Positions 24,718-37,126 of a stretch of 64,000 bases of DNA are shown here, piece by piece. The notes below the pieces were generated by a model. That model saw only the letters and a list, made by a program, of their open reading frames with translations. It was not told the DNA's origin and searched no databases. Origin of the DNA: Hyphomicrobiales bacterium (GTDB taxonomy: Bacteria > Pseudomonadota > Alphaproteobacteria > Rhizobiales > Rhizobiaceae); assembly GCA_900466005.1 (NCBI GenBank), contig UEGQ01000014.1:38219-102218 (forward strand), read 5' to 3'. Made by a program: the position numbers and the translations under genes. Within the stretch, counting starts at the first letter, position 1, and each line of letters starts with the position of its first letter.

Positions 24718-25700
24718 TTGGCCCTCCAATACGTCCCGGGCATCAGCGTCTTCGACGGGCCGACGAGCTTCTCTCCGCCGAGGTCCGCAAGCACCGCATA
24801 GAGCGCGGCGGCGTCCTTCTCCTCGTCATCGATCGCGCGGTTCGGAATACCTTCGCGATAGCGGTCACGCAGCACCGCCAGCGCCTGCCCTTCGGCTTTG
24901 ATGATCGGGGCGAGCCGTAGCCATTCCTCATCCGAGCTGCCGAGGAGCGCCTTCGCTTCCGCACTCGCCGCCATGAAGCCGGCGATCGCATCCGGATGTT
25001 CGTTCGCCCAGCTTTCATGAAAAATATAACCGAGGGCCGAGACCGCCCCCGATGCGCCGAGAGCCGCCGCCGCTTCGTTGGCGCTCACCAGCCTCCGGAA
25101 ACCGACCGCTTCCAGCCGGGCACAATAGTGCCAGAAGTTGAGTACGGCATCGAGTTCGCCCTGCTGTGCCTTTTCTGCAAGCAGTGGGGGCGCGCCGTAG
25201 ACGATGTCATTGTCGGCGGCGAGGTCGCCGCTCTTTTCCTTTCGCGCAAGCCCTTGCAGCAGCAGCCAGCTCTTGTCGATCGGTCCGCCGGCGACACCGA
25301 TCTTCTTTCCCTTGAGGTCTGCGAGGCTCTTTATCGGTGACTCGGATGGCACCATGAGCGCGCCGACGGAGGTCGAGTAGGGAAACATCGTCAGGTCTTC
25401 ACCGGATGCGCGCTGGCGGGAAACCCAAAGCCAGTCGGAGACGATGAAATCCACCTCGCCGGCCATGAGGGCGACGTTGGTCGCATCCTCCCCGGCGAAG
25501 AAGCGGATGTCGACGTTGATACCGTGCTTCTCATCGATCTTGTGGTGCTTGATGGTGTCGAGTTCCCAGTTGACTGTCCCGAACTTGAGGACACCCACCC
25601 TGACAGTTTCGGCGGCTCTTGCGCCGAGAGGCGGGATCAGCCCGACGCACACCAAGGCTACGAGCACCGACCGACGGCACCAGATAAGCATGTTCCGCAT
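24714..25700 (-). CDS. NitT/TauT-type ABC transporter substrate-binding protein
   Basis: A 328-residue periplasmic binding protein of the NMT1/TauA class. A signal peptide (CRRSVLVALVCVGLIPPLGARA) leads into VRVGVLKFGTVNWELDTIKHH and ALMAGEVDFIVSDWLWVSRQR, then SLADLKGKKIGVAGGPIDKSW. The ligand is not evident; the short, aromatic-rich contacts (NWEL, DWLWV, KSWLLL) suggest a small organic compound. Its operon partners are quinoprotein accessory genes, so a compound tied to alcohol oxidation or PQQ is plausible. Start ATG at 25700 chosen over an upstream GTG. Confidence 0.85.
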   Translation of the reverse strand: MRNMLIWCRRSVLVALVCVGLIPPLGARAAETVRVGVLKFGTVNWELDTIKHHKIDEKHGINVDIRFFAGEDATNVALMAGEVDFIVSDWLWVSRQRASGEDLTMFPYSTSVGALMVPSESPIKSLADLKGKKIGVAGGPIDKSWLLLQGLARKEKSGDLAADNDIVYGAPPLLAEKAQQGELDAVLNFWHYCARLEAVGFRRLVSANEAAAALGASGAVSALGYIFHESWANEHPDAIAGFMAASAEAKALLGSSDEEWLRLAPIIKAEGQALAVLRDRYREGIPNRAIDDEEKDAAALYAVLADLGGEKLVGPSKTLMPGTYWRAK

Positions 25701-25746
25701 TCCCCTCACCTCTTGTTGAGCCGCAAGTGTACCGGCTTCCGTCTTC

Positions 25747-25956
25747 CTAGATGTTGATGTCCCGTGAGGGATAGGCGCAGCGCCACTTCACGACGCGCAG
25801 GTTCGGATGCTCCTCCGACCATCTCGCGATGTGCGTCGGCGCGAGAAACAGGCAATTCAGCAAGCCACCGGAAGCTTCGAAGTGCAGGCTTTGCTCGCGG
25901 CATTCGCCGGGAGAAGCCGTGAGGCAGATCGTCATGACGAGGTTGATGATATCCAT
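25747..25956 (-). CDS. Small conserved-looking cytoplasmic protein of unknown function
   Basis: A 69-residue protein starting MDIINLVMTICLTASPGECREQ, with cysteines at residues 11, 19, 35 and 59 and a C-terminal RVVKWRCAYPSRDINI. ATG 25956 is preceded by GGAGGG at seven bases, which supports real translation over the longer Arg-rich frame on the same strand. It precedes the ABC importer operon by 46 bases and is probably co-transcribed. No function assigned. The 251 bases between it and the next upstream gene (25957-26207) contain nothing else I can support. Confidence 0.7.
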   Translation of the reverse strand: MDIINLVMTICLTASPGECREQSLHFEASGGLLNCLFLAPTHIARWSEEHPNLRVVKWRCAYPSRDINI

Positions 25957-26207
25957 GTCGCACCCTCCGTATCGACGACAAGCCCCACCCCTCCCTGGAG
26001 GAGGGCCGTCGCTATCACGTCAGATTTCTCACGGTGCCCGGATAAGAAACAAGAACGAGGTTAAGGCCATCGGGTTCCCCCGTCAATTGCCCGGCCGCGC
26101 GCATACCGGCTGACTGGGACGACACCGCAAATCACTTTTCCGGCTGTCACATGCTCCGGTTGGTCGAGGTGAACAGTAGCGATCATTTTCCGGTGTCGAA
26201 GCGGCAT

Positions 26208-26768
26208 TCACGCCGGCGTCTTCCATTTTATCGAACACCCGATAGACGCCTGTTGCTCCGCTGGACCGCGGCCGGTCCTCGCGACCTCCAGCATGGCCTC
26301 GTAGAGATCGCGGCGCAGGCGTTGATCGACGGCCTCCTTCCGCGACGCATCGAGGCGCCCCCTATACTGTAGCTCGCCGGCGGAGTTGAAGCCGAAGAAG
26401 TCCGGTGTGCAGACGGCGCCGTAAGCCCGAGCCACCGACTGGTCCTCGTCGTAAAGATAGGGAAAAGGTAGCGTGTGCTCGGCGGCGAAGCGCTGCATGC
26501 CCTCGAGAGAATCTTCCGGATAGGTAAGCGCATCATTGGAATTGATCGCGACGAACCCAATACCGACGCCGGCAAGGTCGCGGGCATCCCTGACGATGCG
26601 GGAAATCACCGCCCGCACATAGGGGCAATGGTTGCAGATGAACGCGACGACGAGCCCGCGCGAACCGGCCGGCTCCAGGATGGACAAGGTCCGGCCATCG
26701 ACCGCGGGAAGCTTGGCATCCACGGCCTTCCAGCCAAAATCGCACAATGGGGTGGTCGTCGCAGCCAT
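26208..26768 (-). CDS. Thioredoxin/AhpC-TSA family protein at end of cbb operon
   Basis: A 186-residue thioredoxin-fold protein without signal peptide. AFICNHCPYVRAVISRI carries a CxxC redox pair (CNHC), followed by FVAINSNDALTYPEDSLEGMQRFA and the cis-Pro region VCTPDFFGF. Proteins of this type act as thioredoxin-like or peroxiredoxin-like reductases. ATG 26768 has GAGGA upstream. It is only 30 bases downstream of rpe, so it looks like the distal gene of the Calvin-cycle operon, where redox control of CbbP or CbbF targets is a reasonable but unproven thought. Confidence 0.8.
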   Translation of the reverse strand: MAATTTPLCDFGWKAVDAKLPAVDGRTLSILEPAGSRGLVVAFICNHCPYVRAVISRIVRDARDLAGVGIGFVAINSNDALTYPEDSLEGMQRFAAEHTLPFPYLYDEDQSVARAYGAVCTPDFFGFNSAGELQYRGRLDASRKEAVDQRLRRDLYEAMLEVARTGRGPAEQQASIGCSIKWKTPA

Positions 26769-26798
26769 CCGACATCCTCGCAAGACATCCAGGTACGA

Positions 26799-27488
26799 TC
26801 AGGCGGCTTTCTGCCCGAGCGCCGCATCCGCCGCCGCGCGGATTGCTCTAATATTGTCCGTATAGGCCGCTTTGTCACCCCCTTTGAAGATCGCCGAACC
26901 TGCCACAAGCACGTCGGCGCCCGCCGCCACCACCAGCGGAGCGGTTACAGGTGTGACCCCGCCGTCGATCTCGATATGGATCGGCCGGTTGCCGATCATC
27001 GCCTTCACGCGGCGCACCTTCTCGACAACGGCGGGGATGAAGGCCTGGCCGCCGAAGCCGGGATTGACCGTCATCAGCAGGATGAGATCGACGCGGTCGA
27101 GCACATATTCGATGACGCTTTCCGGCGTCGACGGGTTGAGCGAAACACCGGCCTTCTTCCCGAGTGCCCTGATCGCCTGCAGCGAGCGGTCGAGATGGGG
27201 ACCCGCCTCGGCATGGACCGTAATGAAATCGCAGCCGGCCTCGGCAAAGGCTCCGAGATAGGGGTCGGCAGGCGCGATCATCAGATGGCAGTCGAACACC
27301 GCATCGGTGCGGTTGCGGATCGCCTTGATGACTGGCGGGCCGAAGGTAATGTTGGGCACGAAATGGCCATCCATGACGTCGAGGTGGATCCAGTCCGCGC
27401 CTGCCTGCACGACGGCCTCGACCTCGTCGCCGAGACGGGAGAAGTCGGCGGAAAGCACGGAAGGGGCGATGATAGTTTGACGTTTCAT
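26799..27488 (-). CDS. rpe: Ribulose-phosphate 3-epimerase
   Basis: A 229-residue TIM-barrel epimerase (CbbE role) interconverting ribulose-5-phosphate and xylulose-5-phosphate in the Calvin cycle. Signatures include [34 protein letters not shown] (metal-binding His and Asp), [12 protein letters not shown] and IEIDGGVT. The start at 27488 overlaps the cbbX stop by four bases, placing it in the cbb operon. Confidence 0.96.
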   Translation of the reverse strand: MKRQTIIAPSVLSADFSRLGDEVEAVVQAGADWIHLDVMDGHFVPNITFGPPVIKAIRNRTDAVFDCHLMIAPADPYLGAFAEAGCDFITVHAEAGPHLDRSLQAIRALGKKAGVSLNPSTPESVIEYVLDRVDLILLMTVNPGFGGQAFIPAVVEKVRRVKAMIGNRPIHIEIDGGVTPVTAPLVVAAGADVLVAGSAIFKGGDKAAYTDNIRAIRAAADAALGQKAA

Positions 27489-28414
27489 GGGTTCTCCTCC
27501 GGTCTGTCCTTCGCCGCGAGCCGGAACACACGGCTGACGGCAATGTCACGGGCTGTGATGGTCGACAGCTGCTCCGCATCGACCGGTCCTTCAGCTTCCT
27601 CGAAGAGGCGGTTCGCCTGTCGCAGGCGGGCGCGGTCGAGCGCATTGCGTATGGAGCGTGCATTGGCGAAGTGCGGCTGCGCGCGGCGCAGGGCGATGTA
27701 GTCCGCCATGACCTTCTTCGCTTCCTGGTCGAGGTGATAACCCTGGCGCTCCAGCATGCTATCGGCGATGGAAAGCAATTCGCCGTCGTCATAGTCGGGA
27801 AAATCGATGTGATGGGCAATGCGCGAGCGGAAGCCGGGATTACTTTCGAAGAATCGGTCCATCCGGTCCGCATACCCCGCCAGGATGACCACCAGATCGT
27901 CACGCTGGTTCTCCATCACCTGCAGCAGGATCTCGATCGCCTCCTGTCCATAGTCGCGCTCGTTGTCCGGCCTGTAGAGGTAATAGGCCTCGTCGATGAA
28001 GAGCACGCCGCCCATAGCCTTCTTCAGCACATCCTTGGTTTTCGGTGCCGTGTGGCCGATGTACTGCCCCACGAGATCGTCGCGGGTGACCGAGACAAGG
28101 TGCCCCTTGCGTATATAGCCGAGCCGGTGGAGCAGATTGGCCATGCGCAAGGCTACCGTCGTCTTGCCCGTCCCGGGATTGCCCGTGAAGCTCATATGGA
28201 GCGACGGCGGCTCATGGCTGAGCCCCATGGCGCGGCGGGCGCGCTCGACGAGGAGAAGCGCTGCCGTCTCGCGGATGCGGCGCTTGACCGGCTTGAGCCC
28301 GACCAACTCGCGATCGAGTTCTTCCAGGATCTCCGCGACGCCGGATGCCTTGTATTCCTCGGCAAGGTCGACTGTCGTCGGTGGGGTCTCGCTGATTGTC
28401 ACGGCTTCCGGCAT
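27485..28414 (-). CDS. cbbX: Red-type RuBisCO activase CbbX
   Basis: A 309-residue AAA+ ATPase that removes inhibitory sugar phosphates from red-type RuBisCO. Walker [16 protein letters not shown], Walker [13 protein letters not shown], sensor and arginine finger region [17 protein letters not shown] are visible, and the pore-loop-like [13 protein letters not shown] follows. Start ATG at 28414 has AAGGAGAC upstream; the longer frame overlaps cbbS. Presence beside cbbLS confirms a red-type enzyme. Confidence 0.96.
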   Translation of the reverse strand: MPEAVTISETPPTTVDLAEEYKASGVAEILEELDRELVGLKPVKRRIRETAALLLVERARRAMGLSHEPPSLHMSFTGNPGTGKTTVALRMANLLHRLGYIRKGHLVSVTRDDLVGQYIGHTAPKTKDVLKKAMGGVLFIDEAYYLYRPDNERDYGQEAIEILLQVMENQRDDLVVILAGYADRMDRFFESNPGFRSRIAHHIDFPDYDDGELLSIADSMLERQGYHLDQEAKKVMADYIALRRAQPHFANARSIRNALDRARLRQANRLFEEAEGPVDAEQLSTITARDIAVSRVFRLAAKDRPEENP

Positions 28415-28431
28415 CGGTGTCTCCTTCTCGC

Positions 28432-28821
28432 TCAGCGGACCGTCGACCACGAATAGTGCTGAGAGCGGCCGACGACATCCGTTCGCGTCATCCTGAGTTC
28501 CGGCTCGACGTCGGGACGGTTGACGATGAAGGACATGGTCACGGTCTCGAAGCCGCGAGTGGAATCAAAGGCGTTCAGACGGATGTAGCTCTGCGGATGG
28601 GCCTTGCGGCATTCCTCGAGTTCCATCATCACGCCCTTGGCGTCCTTCAGATCGAACATCGGATTGCCCCACATTTCCCAGTAAGTGTTACGCGGATGCG
28701 GGTCGTCGGTATATTCGACACCGATCGCCCAGTTCCGGCCCAAGCAATATTCCACTTGGGCGGTGATCTGTTCGTCGGTGAGATCCGGCAGGAAAGAGAA
28801 GCATCCCTGAGTGATACGCAT
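28432..28821 (-). CDS. cbbS: RuBisCO small subunit, red type
   Basis: A 129-residue small subunit. [19 protein letters not shown] at the N-terminus and the long C-terminal extension ([15 protein letters not shown]) are typical of form IC/ID enzymes, where the extension forms a central beta-barrel. [21 protein letters not shown] is the conserved contact region. ATG 28821 follows AAGGAG; six residues of an earlier ATG at 28839 are not family-like. 22 bases after cbbL. Confidence 0.96.
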   Translation of the reverse strand: MRITQGCFSFLPDLTDEQITAQVEYCLGRNWAIGVEYTDDPHPRNTYWEMWGNPMFDLKDAKGVMMELEECRKAHPQSYIRLNAFDSTRGFETVTMSFIVNRPDVEPELRMTRTDVVGRSQHYSWSTVR

Positions 28822-28843
28822 GGTTTTGTCTCCTTTCATGACC

Positions 28844-31412
<2,569 letters not shown>

Positions 31413-31474
31413 GGGTTCGTGATCCTTTCACGCGAGTTTCAACTGCCGCCGCATGCAGCGGCGACGATGACCAG

Positions 31475-33484
31475 CTAGCGCACCAGCCTGCAAGCAGCCT
31501 CCACCGCGGCCTCGGCGGTGATGCCGAAATGACGGTAGAGTTCCGGCGCCGGTGCACTCGCGCCGAAGCCGTTCATTCCGATGAAAGCGCCGTTCTCGCC
31601 GATGTAGCGATCCCAGCCGAGGCGGCACGCCGCCTCGATGGCCACGCGCGGCGCCGTGCCGAGCACCGAGCGGCGATACTCAGGCGTCTGCTCTTCGAAA
31701 AGCTCCCAGGACGGCATCGACACGACCGCCGCCGCTATACCATGATCGGCCTGAAGGCGTTCGGCCGCGGCGCAGGCGATTTCCACCTCCGACCCCGTGG
31801 CGAGCAGCGTGACGTCCCGCGCCGTCCCCGGCTCTCTCAAGACATAGGCGCCGCGCACAGCCAGGGCTGTCGAGCTGTGGCCGGGTCGCAGCATCGGCAG
31901 GTTCTGGCGCGAAAGCACCAGCACGCTCGGCCGGTCCTGCTGCCTCAACGCGATCTCCCAGCACTCGGCAGTCTCGACAATGTCGCAGGGCCGGAAAACG
32001 GTGATGTTGGGCGTCGCCCGCAACATCGCGAGATGCTCGATCGGCTGATGGGTCGGGCCGTCCTCGCCGAGGCCGATGGAATCATGGGTCATGACGTAAA
32101 TGACCTGCTGGCCCATGAGCGCCGACAGGCGCATGGCCCCGCGGGCATAATCGGAAAAGACCAGGAAAGTACCGCCATAGGGAATGAACCCGCCATGCAG
32201 CGCCAATCCGTTCATGGCGGCAGCCATGCCGTGCTCGCGGATACCGTAGTGGATATAGCGACCGGAAAAGTCCGCCGCGGCGACATCCTCCATACCCTTG
32301 GTGACCGTCAGGTTGGAATGCGTGAGATCAGCCGAACCGCCGATCGTCAGGTCGGTAAGGTCGTTGACGACGCCAAGCACCATTTCCGAGGCCTTGCGGG
32401 TCGCAACCTTGGTCGCCTTCTCGACATGCTCACGGCGGAAGGCGTCGAGCGCCTGGAAAAGTGTGTCTGGCAGTTCCTTCCGCAGCGCCCGCTCGAAGGC
32501 CTCGGCCTCAGGTGACGCTTCCAGCCGCGCCGACCAACGATGGCGAGCGGCGCTTCCGCGGGCGGCAACCTCGCTCCAGCGATCGAGGATCGCCTCCGGT
32601 ACCTCGAATGGCGCATGCGGCCACTGAAGCACCTCGCGGGCGGCAGCAATTTCGGCCTCGCCGAGCGGGGCGCCATGGGTTTTCTCCGAACCCTGCAGGT
32701 TCGGAGCGCCCTTGCCGATCACCGTTCGGCAGGAGATGAGCGAGGGCCGATCGGATTGCCGTGCGCGGGCAATCGCCTGTTCGACCGCCTCGAAGTCGTG
32801 TCCGTCGACGTCCTGAACATCGAAGCCGGCCGCCGTGAAGCGTGCAAGCTGGTCCATGGACGTTGAAAGGTTCGTCGGACCGTCGATCGAGATCGAATTG
32901 TTGTCCCAAAGCACGATCAGTCGGGAAAGCCGCAGATGGCCCGCGAGGTCGATCGCCTCGTGGCTGATCCCCTCCTGAAGGCATCCGTCGCCGGCGATCA
33001 CATAGGTGTAGTGATCGACCAGGGCATCTCCGAAACGGGCATTGGCGAGGCGTTCGGCGATCGCCATTCCGACGGCGGTCGAGATGCCCTGCCCGAGCGG
33101 ACCGGTCGTCGTCTCGATGCCGCTGGCATGACCGTATTCCGGATGGCCTGCCGTCCGCGCACCGAGTTGCCGGAAGCGCTTGAGCTCCTCGATGGTCATG
33201 TCTGGATAGCCGACGAGATAGTGTAGCGCATACTGCAGCATCGAACCGTGCCCGGCCGACAGGACGAAGCGGTCGCGATCCGGCCAATCGGGATGAGCGG
33301 GGTCGATCTTGAGGAACCGTGTGAAGAGGACCGTCGCAACATCCGCCATGCCCATCGGCATTCCCGGATGACCGGAATTCGCCCGCTGCACGCCGTCCAT
33401 GGCCAGCGCACGAACGGCATTCGCCATGTCGCGATCACTCACCTCCATCGGCTCGGGGCTCGTCTTCAGGGCTCGTTCTTGCAT
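31475..33484 (-). CDS. cbbT: Transketolase
   Basis: A 669-residue thiamine diphosphate enzyme moving two-carbon units in the Calvin cycle. It has [10 protein letters not shown] at the N-terminus, the [13 protein letters not shown] motif that binds TPP-Mg, [11 protein letters not shown], the central [12 protein letters not shown], and [20 protein letters not shown] with the proton-relay Glu and His. ATG 33484 has GAGGAGGAACC upstream. Normal length. Confidence 0.97.
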   Translation of the reverse strand: MQERALKTSPEPMEVSDRDMANAVRALAMDGVQRANSGHPGMPMGMADVATVLFTRFLKIDPAHPDWPDRDRFVLSAGHGSMLQYALHYLVGYPDMTIEELKRFRQLGARTAGHPEYGHASGIETTTGPLGQGISTAVGMAIAERLANARFGDALVDHYTYVIAGDGCLQEGISHEAIDLAGHLRLSRLIVLWDNNSISIDGPTNLSTSMDQLARFTAAGFDVQDVDGHDFEAVEQAIARARQSDRPSLISCRTVIGKGAPNLQGSEKTHGAPLGEAEIAAAREVLQWPHAPFEVPEAILDRWSEVAARGSAARHRWSARLEASPEAEAFERALRKELPDTLFQALDAFRREHVEKATKVATRKASEMVLGVVNDLTDLTIGGSADLTHSNLTVTKGMEDVAAADFSGRYIHYGIREHGMAAAMNGLALHGGFIPYGGTFLVFSDYARGAMRLSALMGQQVIYVMTHDSIGLGEDGPTHQPIEHLAMLRATPNITVFRPCDIVETAECWEIALRQQDRPSVLVLSRQNLPMLRPGHSSTALAVRGAYVLREPGTARDVTLLATGSEVEIACAAAERLQADHGIAAAVVSMPSWELFEEQTPEYRRSVLGTAPRVAIEAACRLGWDRYIGENGAFIGMNGFGASAPAPELYRHFGITAEAAVEAACRLVR

Positions 33485-33494
33485 GGGTTCCTCC

Positions 33495-34367
33495 TCAGGA
33501 TGCGCGGTTGCGGCGCTCGATCAGCTGCAGGATCAGCGGCGTCAGAATGAGCTGCATGGCGAGATCGAGCTTGTTGCCGGGAACGACGATCGAATTCGCC
33601 CGCGACATGAAGGAATCGTGGATCATCGACAGCAGATAGGGAAAATCGATACCCCGCGGCTTCGCGAAGCGGATGACGAGCATGGATTCGTCCGCCGTCG
33701 GGATCCAGCGTGCGACGAACGGATTCGACGTATCGACGATGGGCACACGCTGGAAATTGATGTCGGTCTGCGTGAATTGCGGCGTGATGTACCGGACGTA
33801 GTCCGGCATGCGCCTCAGGATCACATCCATCACGGCTTCGGTCGAGTAGCCGCGGGTTGCACGGTCCCGGTGAATCTTCTGGATCCATTCGAGATTGATG
33901 ACCGGAACGACCCCGATCTTCAGGTCGCCGAAGCGTGCGAGATTGACCTTCTCGGTCATCGCGCAGCCATGTAGCCCCTCATAGAAGAGGAGGTCACTCG
34001 GGCCGAACTCCCGCCACTCCGTGAACGTACCTGCCGGTGCATTGTATTGCGCGGCCTCCTCCTCGTCGTGGATGTAGGTTCGGGTCCGGCCAGAGCCGCG
34101 GCGGGAGTATTCGTCGAAGACCTGTTCAAGGAGCTCAAGCTCGTTCGCCTCGGCGTTGAAATGCGTGAAGTTGGGATTGCCGTTCGCCTGCTCTTCGGCA
34201 ACCTTCACTTTCATGGCCTGGCGGTCGTAGCGGTGGAAGGCATCGCCTTCTATGAAGGCCGCTTCGATGTTTTCGCGCCGGAAGATCTGCTCGAATATCC
34301 GCTTCACCGAGGTCGTGCCGGCGCCGGAGGAACCGGTGATCGATATGATCGGGTGTTTGGTCGACAT
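33495..34367 (-). CDS. cbbP: Phosphoribulokinase, class I
   Basis: A 290-residue kinase producing ribulose-1,5-bisphosphate. P-loop [14 protein letters not shown] near residue 11, [53 protein letters not shown] carries conserved catalytic residues. The size matches the octameric bacterial class. ATG 34367 is preferred over 34373 because GGAGG then lies eight bases upstream. Part of cbbFPTA. Confidence 0.97.
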   Translation of the reverse strand: MSTKHPIISITGSSGAGTTSVKRIFEQIFRRENIEAAFIEGDAFHRYDRQAMKVKVAEEQANGNPNFTHFNAEANELELLEQVFDEYSRRGSGRTRTYIHDEEEAAQYNAPAGTFTEWREFGPSDLLFYEGLHGCAMTEKVNLARFGDLKIGVVPVINLEWIQKIHRDRATRGYSTEAVMDVILRRMPDYVRYITPQFTQTDINFQRVPIVDTSNPFVARWIPTADESMLVIRFAKPRGIDFPYLLSMIHDSFMSRANSIVVPGNKLDLAMQLILTPLILQLIERRNRAS

Positions 34368-34382
34368 CCGCATTGCCTCCCG

Positions 34383-35432
34383 TCAGGCCCTGAACAAGCC
34401 GCGATTGTTGAAGAGAGGCGCACGCTCGCCGATGAAGCTCGGGTCCGTGTGGTAGCGGGCGATCCGATGTACTTCGCGCGCCGAGCCGAAGACCAGCGGC
34501 ACGCGCTGGTGCATGCTGTGCGGCGTCAGATCCAGGATCCGATTGACCGTATCCGTTGCCGCACCGCCTGCCTGCTCGATGAGGAATGCGATCGGGTTGG
34601 CCTCGTAGACGAGCCGGATACGACCCTCGCCATAGCCCTTGCGCCTGTCGCCGGGATAGAGAAACACGCCGCCGCGCATCAGGATGCGGTAGGTTTCGGC
34701 GACGAGCGAGGCGATCCAGCGCATGTTGAACTCCTTTTCTCGCGGGCCTTCTGTTCCCTTGAGGCAGTCGTCGACATAGAGACGGACCGACTCATCCCAG
34801 TGCCGATAGTTGGCGGCATTGATCGCAAATTCCTGGGTTTTGGGAGCGAGCACCACGCTCTCGTAGGCCTGCATGAAGGTCCCGAGCCGGGACGAAAAGA
34901 CAAAGACGTGGGTACCGTTGCCGACCGTCAGTACGAGCGCGAGCTGCGGACCGTAGATAAAAAAGCCGGCAGCGAGCTGGACGCCTCCCGGTTGGAAGAA
35001 GGAGGCGTGTCGCTCGCTGACCGGTTCACCGACCACAGGGAGGATCGAAAAGATCGTGCCGATCGAGACGTTGGTGTCGATGTTCGAGGAGCCGTCGAGC
35101 GGGTCGATCGCAACAGCAATCGGTGCGCCCGGATCGAGGACGACGGGGTGTTCCAGTTCCTCCGAGCCATAAAGGCAGACCGGCGCCTGCCGCATCGCCT
35201 CGATGAACATGTCGTCAGCGTGGACGTCGAGATCCTTCTGGGCGTCGCCGTCGCTGTTGGAGCGTCCGCGATGGCCGGCAAACGCGCTGCCGAGTGCGCC
35301 CTGGTTAATGGTCTTGCGCATCGCCGTGGCGGTCAGGGCCAGCTGCCGAACCGTTTGGGAAACCGCGATCCTCAGCGGGTCTCCGCCTGCAATGTAGGAA
35401 CTCAGAAAGGCGTCTAAAGTCGCCGGAACCAT
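34383..35432 (-). CDS. cbbF: Fructose-1,6-/sedoheptulose-1,7-bisphosphatase, class I
   Basis: A 349-residue metal-dependent phosphatase. NSDGDAQKDLDVHADDM, the metal site IDPLDGSSNIDTNVSIGTIFS and the C-terminal EQAGGAATDTVNRILDLTP are clear FBPase signatures. It is the first gene of the cbb operon and divergent from cbbR. ATG 35432 has GGGGAGGATAGG upstream; a slightly longer frame starts at a poorer site. Confidence 0.97.
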   Translation of the reverse strand: MVPATLDAFLSSYIAGGDPLRIAVSQTVRQLALTATAMRKTINQGALGSAFAGHRGRSNSDGDAQKDLDVHADDMFIEAMRQAPVCLYGSEELEHPVVLDPGAPIAVAIDPLDGSSNIDTNVSIGTIFSILPVVGEPVSERHASFFQPGGVQLAAGFFIYGPQLALVLTVGNGTHVFVFSSRLGTFMQAYESVVLAPKTQEFAINAANYRHWDESVRLYVDDCLKGTEGPREKEFNMRWIASLVAETYRILMRGGVFLYPGDRRKGYGEGRIRLVYEANPIAFLIEQAGGAATDTVNRILDLTPHSMHQRVPLVFGSAREVHRIARYHTDPSFIGERAPLFNNRGLFRA

Positions 35433-35551
35433 TGTCCTATCCTCCCCGCCCACTCCTCTTGTCGGGCATGGAGGTATCGAAACAGAGATGCTTAGCTTAG
35501 TAAAATTTATTATATTTACGTCGCAGATAAAAATAATTAATCTACAGCACT
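35433..35551. promoter_or_regulatory. cbbF-cbbR divergent promoter with LysR-type box
   Basis: 119-base divergent gap, strongly AT-rich between 35490 and 35545 in an otherwise GC-rich window. It contains a 20-bp interrupted dyad GTAAA (35500-35504) / TTTAC (35515-35519), fitting the short inverted repeats bound by LysR-type regulators. CbbR would bind here to activate cbbF onward and repress itself. Promoter boxes cannot be fixed by eye. Confidence 0.6.
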
Positions 35552-36490
35552 ATGCGCAACCTGACCCTGAAAAACCTGAAGGCGATAGAGGCAGTTTTGA
35601 AGTACGGCACCATTGCCGGCGCTGCGAATGCAATCGGACTGACCCCGCCGGCGATCACCATCCAGTTGAAACAGGTGGAGGAGGAGGCCGGTCTGCTCCT
35701 TTTCGACCGGACGAACGAGGGCCTGCGCCCGACGGCTGCTGGATACGCCTTCGTTGATGCCGCCCGTGCCGTAGAGGAGCGGCTGCGGCTGCTCGATGAT
35801 GAGATCGACGCGATCAAAGGTCTGCGGGCCGGGACGCTGACGCTCGGTTGTGTGTCGACCGCTAAATACTTCGCACCGCGCCTGATGGCGACTTTCAAGA
35901 AGGAGCATCCGGACATCTCGATAACGCTCTCGATCGGCAACCGGGCCGAGATCATTTCGAGCCTCAAGAATCACGAGATCGATATCGCACTCATGGGACG
36001 ACCACCGAAGGACCTGCCGCTGAGTTCGTCGATCTTCGGGGACCATCCGCTTGTCATGGTCGCGGCGCCCGATCACCCGCTTGCCGAGAAGCGCGGAATC
36101 ACCAAGGAGGAGATTGCGCGGGAACACTTCCTGATCCGCGAACGTGGTTCCGGTACCCGCATCTCCCTCGAAATCTTCCTGAGCGAGATCCCGGGCAAGC
36201 TTGACGAGCTCGGCACCGAAATGGCCTCGAACGAGACCATCAAGCAGGCTGTGATGGCGGGATTGGGCGTCGCATTCATTTCCGCCCACACGATCGCGAT
36301 GGAGCTGGAATACGGCAAGCTGACGATGCTCGATGTGATCGGCATGCCGATTCGCCGCCAGTGGTTTTCGGTGATGCGCACGGACCGCACCCTGTCGCCC
36401 GCCATGACGGCGTTTCAGGACTTTCTGCGCCGCCGCGGCGCACAGTGTCTGCCCTTCTTCAACCGGCTTTATCCGGAAGTCACGGAATAA
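35552..36490 (+). CDS. cbbR: LysR-type regulator of the cbb operon
   Basis: A 312-residue LysR protein. Residues 1-60 form the winged HTH (LKNLKAIEAVLKYGTIAGAANAIGLTPPAITIQLKQVEEEAG). The rest is a type II binding-protein fold (GTLTLGCVSTAKYFAPRLMATF; IALMGRPPKD), which in CbbR senses metabolites such as RuBP, PEP or NADPH. ATG at 35552 is the first of the frame and matches the family N-terminus. Divergent orientation from cbbF is the standard arrangement. Confidence 0.95.
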   Translation: MRNLTLKNLKAIEAVLKYGTIAGAANAIGLTPPAITIQLKQVEEEAGLLLFDRTNEGLRPTAAGYAFVDAARAVEERLRLLDDEIDAIKGLRAGTLTLGCVSTAKYFAPRLMATFKKEHPDISITLSIGNRAEIISSLKNHEIDIALMGRPPKDLPLSSSIFGDHPLVMVAAPDHPLAEKRGITKEEIAREHFLIRERGSGTRISLEIFLSEIPGKLDELGTEMASNETIKQAVMAGLGVAFISAHTIAMELEYGKLTMLDVIGMPIRRQWFSVMRTDRTLSPAMTAFQDFLRRRGAQCLPFFNRLYPEVTE

Positions 36491-36626
36491 GTCGGAGGGG
36501 CCGCACCGACCGCCATCCCGGCTCCGCATCTTCACAAGCCGGATGGAACAAACCGCCGCAGGCAGCGCCATTGCCTTCGGGGCCGCCTATGCGGTATCCC
36601 TGACCGGAACCGAGGATTCACGGGCG

Positions 36627-37022
36627 ATGGCAAACCGACACAAGATGACACGCGGCCTGCTGCACGTTCTGTGCACGCTCGCGCTGTTTTTCGTCGGGTT
36701 TGCCCACAAGGTTCCCGAGGTCTTCGGCACCCTGTCGCCACAGGAAGTCGCCGCCTACACATTGCCGGACGGTACGCTTCCCGAACTCTGCCTTCCCTCC
36801 ACGGACGGCGGCGACCATGACCACGGGACAGCCTTCGGCACCGGCTGCGAGGCCTGTATCATCAGCGCCTCGATCATCCTGCCCTTGCCGGCCGATGTCG
36901 CAGACCGGCCGCCGCGACAGGTTGGAGAAGCCGTCCTCCCTGTCCGCTACGAGGCGTTCTATCGCCAGATCTATCCGCCGAACGCGGCCCCGAGAGCACC
37001 TCCCGCCGGTTCCGTTGTCTGA
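36627..37022 (+). CDS. DUF2946-like membrane-anchored protein
   Basis: A 131-residue protein with one N-terminal hydrophobic segment (LLHVLCTLALFFVGFAHKVP) and a periplasmic tail. The tail has LPDGTLPELCLP, a GGDHDHG cluster and GCEACIISASIILPLPAD, which together resemble DUF2946 proteins; the His and CxxC residues could bind metal. ATG 36627 gives the best start. It precedes a Crp/Fnr regulator and an iron-type ABC importer on the same strand, so a metal-handling role is suspected. Function unknown. Confidence 0.65.
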   Translation: MANRHKMTRGLLHVLCTLALFFVGFAHKVPEVFGTLSPQEVAAYTLPDGTLPELCLPSTDGGDHDHGTAFGTGCEACIISASIILPLPADVADRPPRQVGEAVLPVRYEAFYRQIYPPNAAPRAPPAGSVV

Positions 37023-37126
37023 ACGCCGTGGCGCTTGCGCCCCGGACTTCGTCAACATGGCCGGCGATCCCCAAGACTCCGCATGGGCGGAAGGAGCGGT
37101 GACCGGCCAAGACCGGAATCACCACC

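Noticed and set aside
25706..25981. 91-residue Arg-rich frame overlapping the small protein at 25747-25956
   Set aside because: The alternative frame has a good ribosome site and balanced composition; this one looks like a shadow.
37023..37126. FNR/FixK-type box near the Crp/Fnr gene
   Set aside because: No TTGAT-N4-ATCAA match found in the gaps around 36491-36626, 37023-37126 or 37811-37910.
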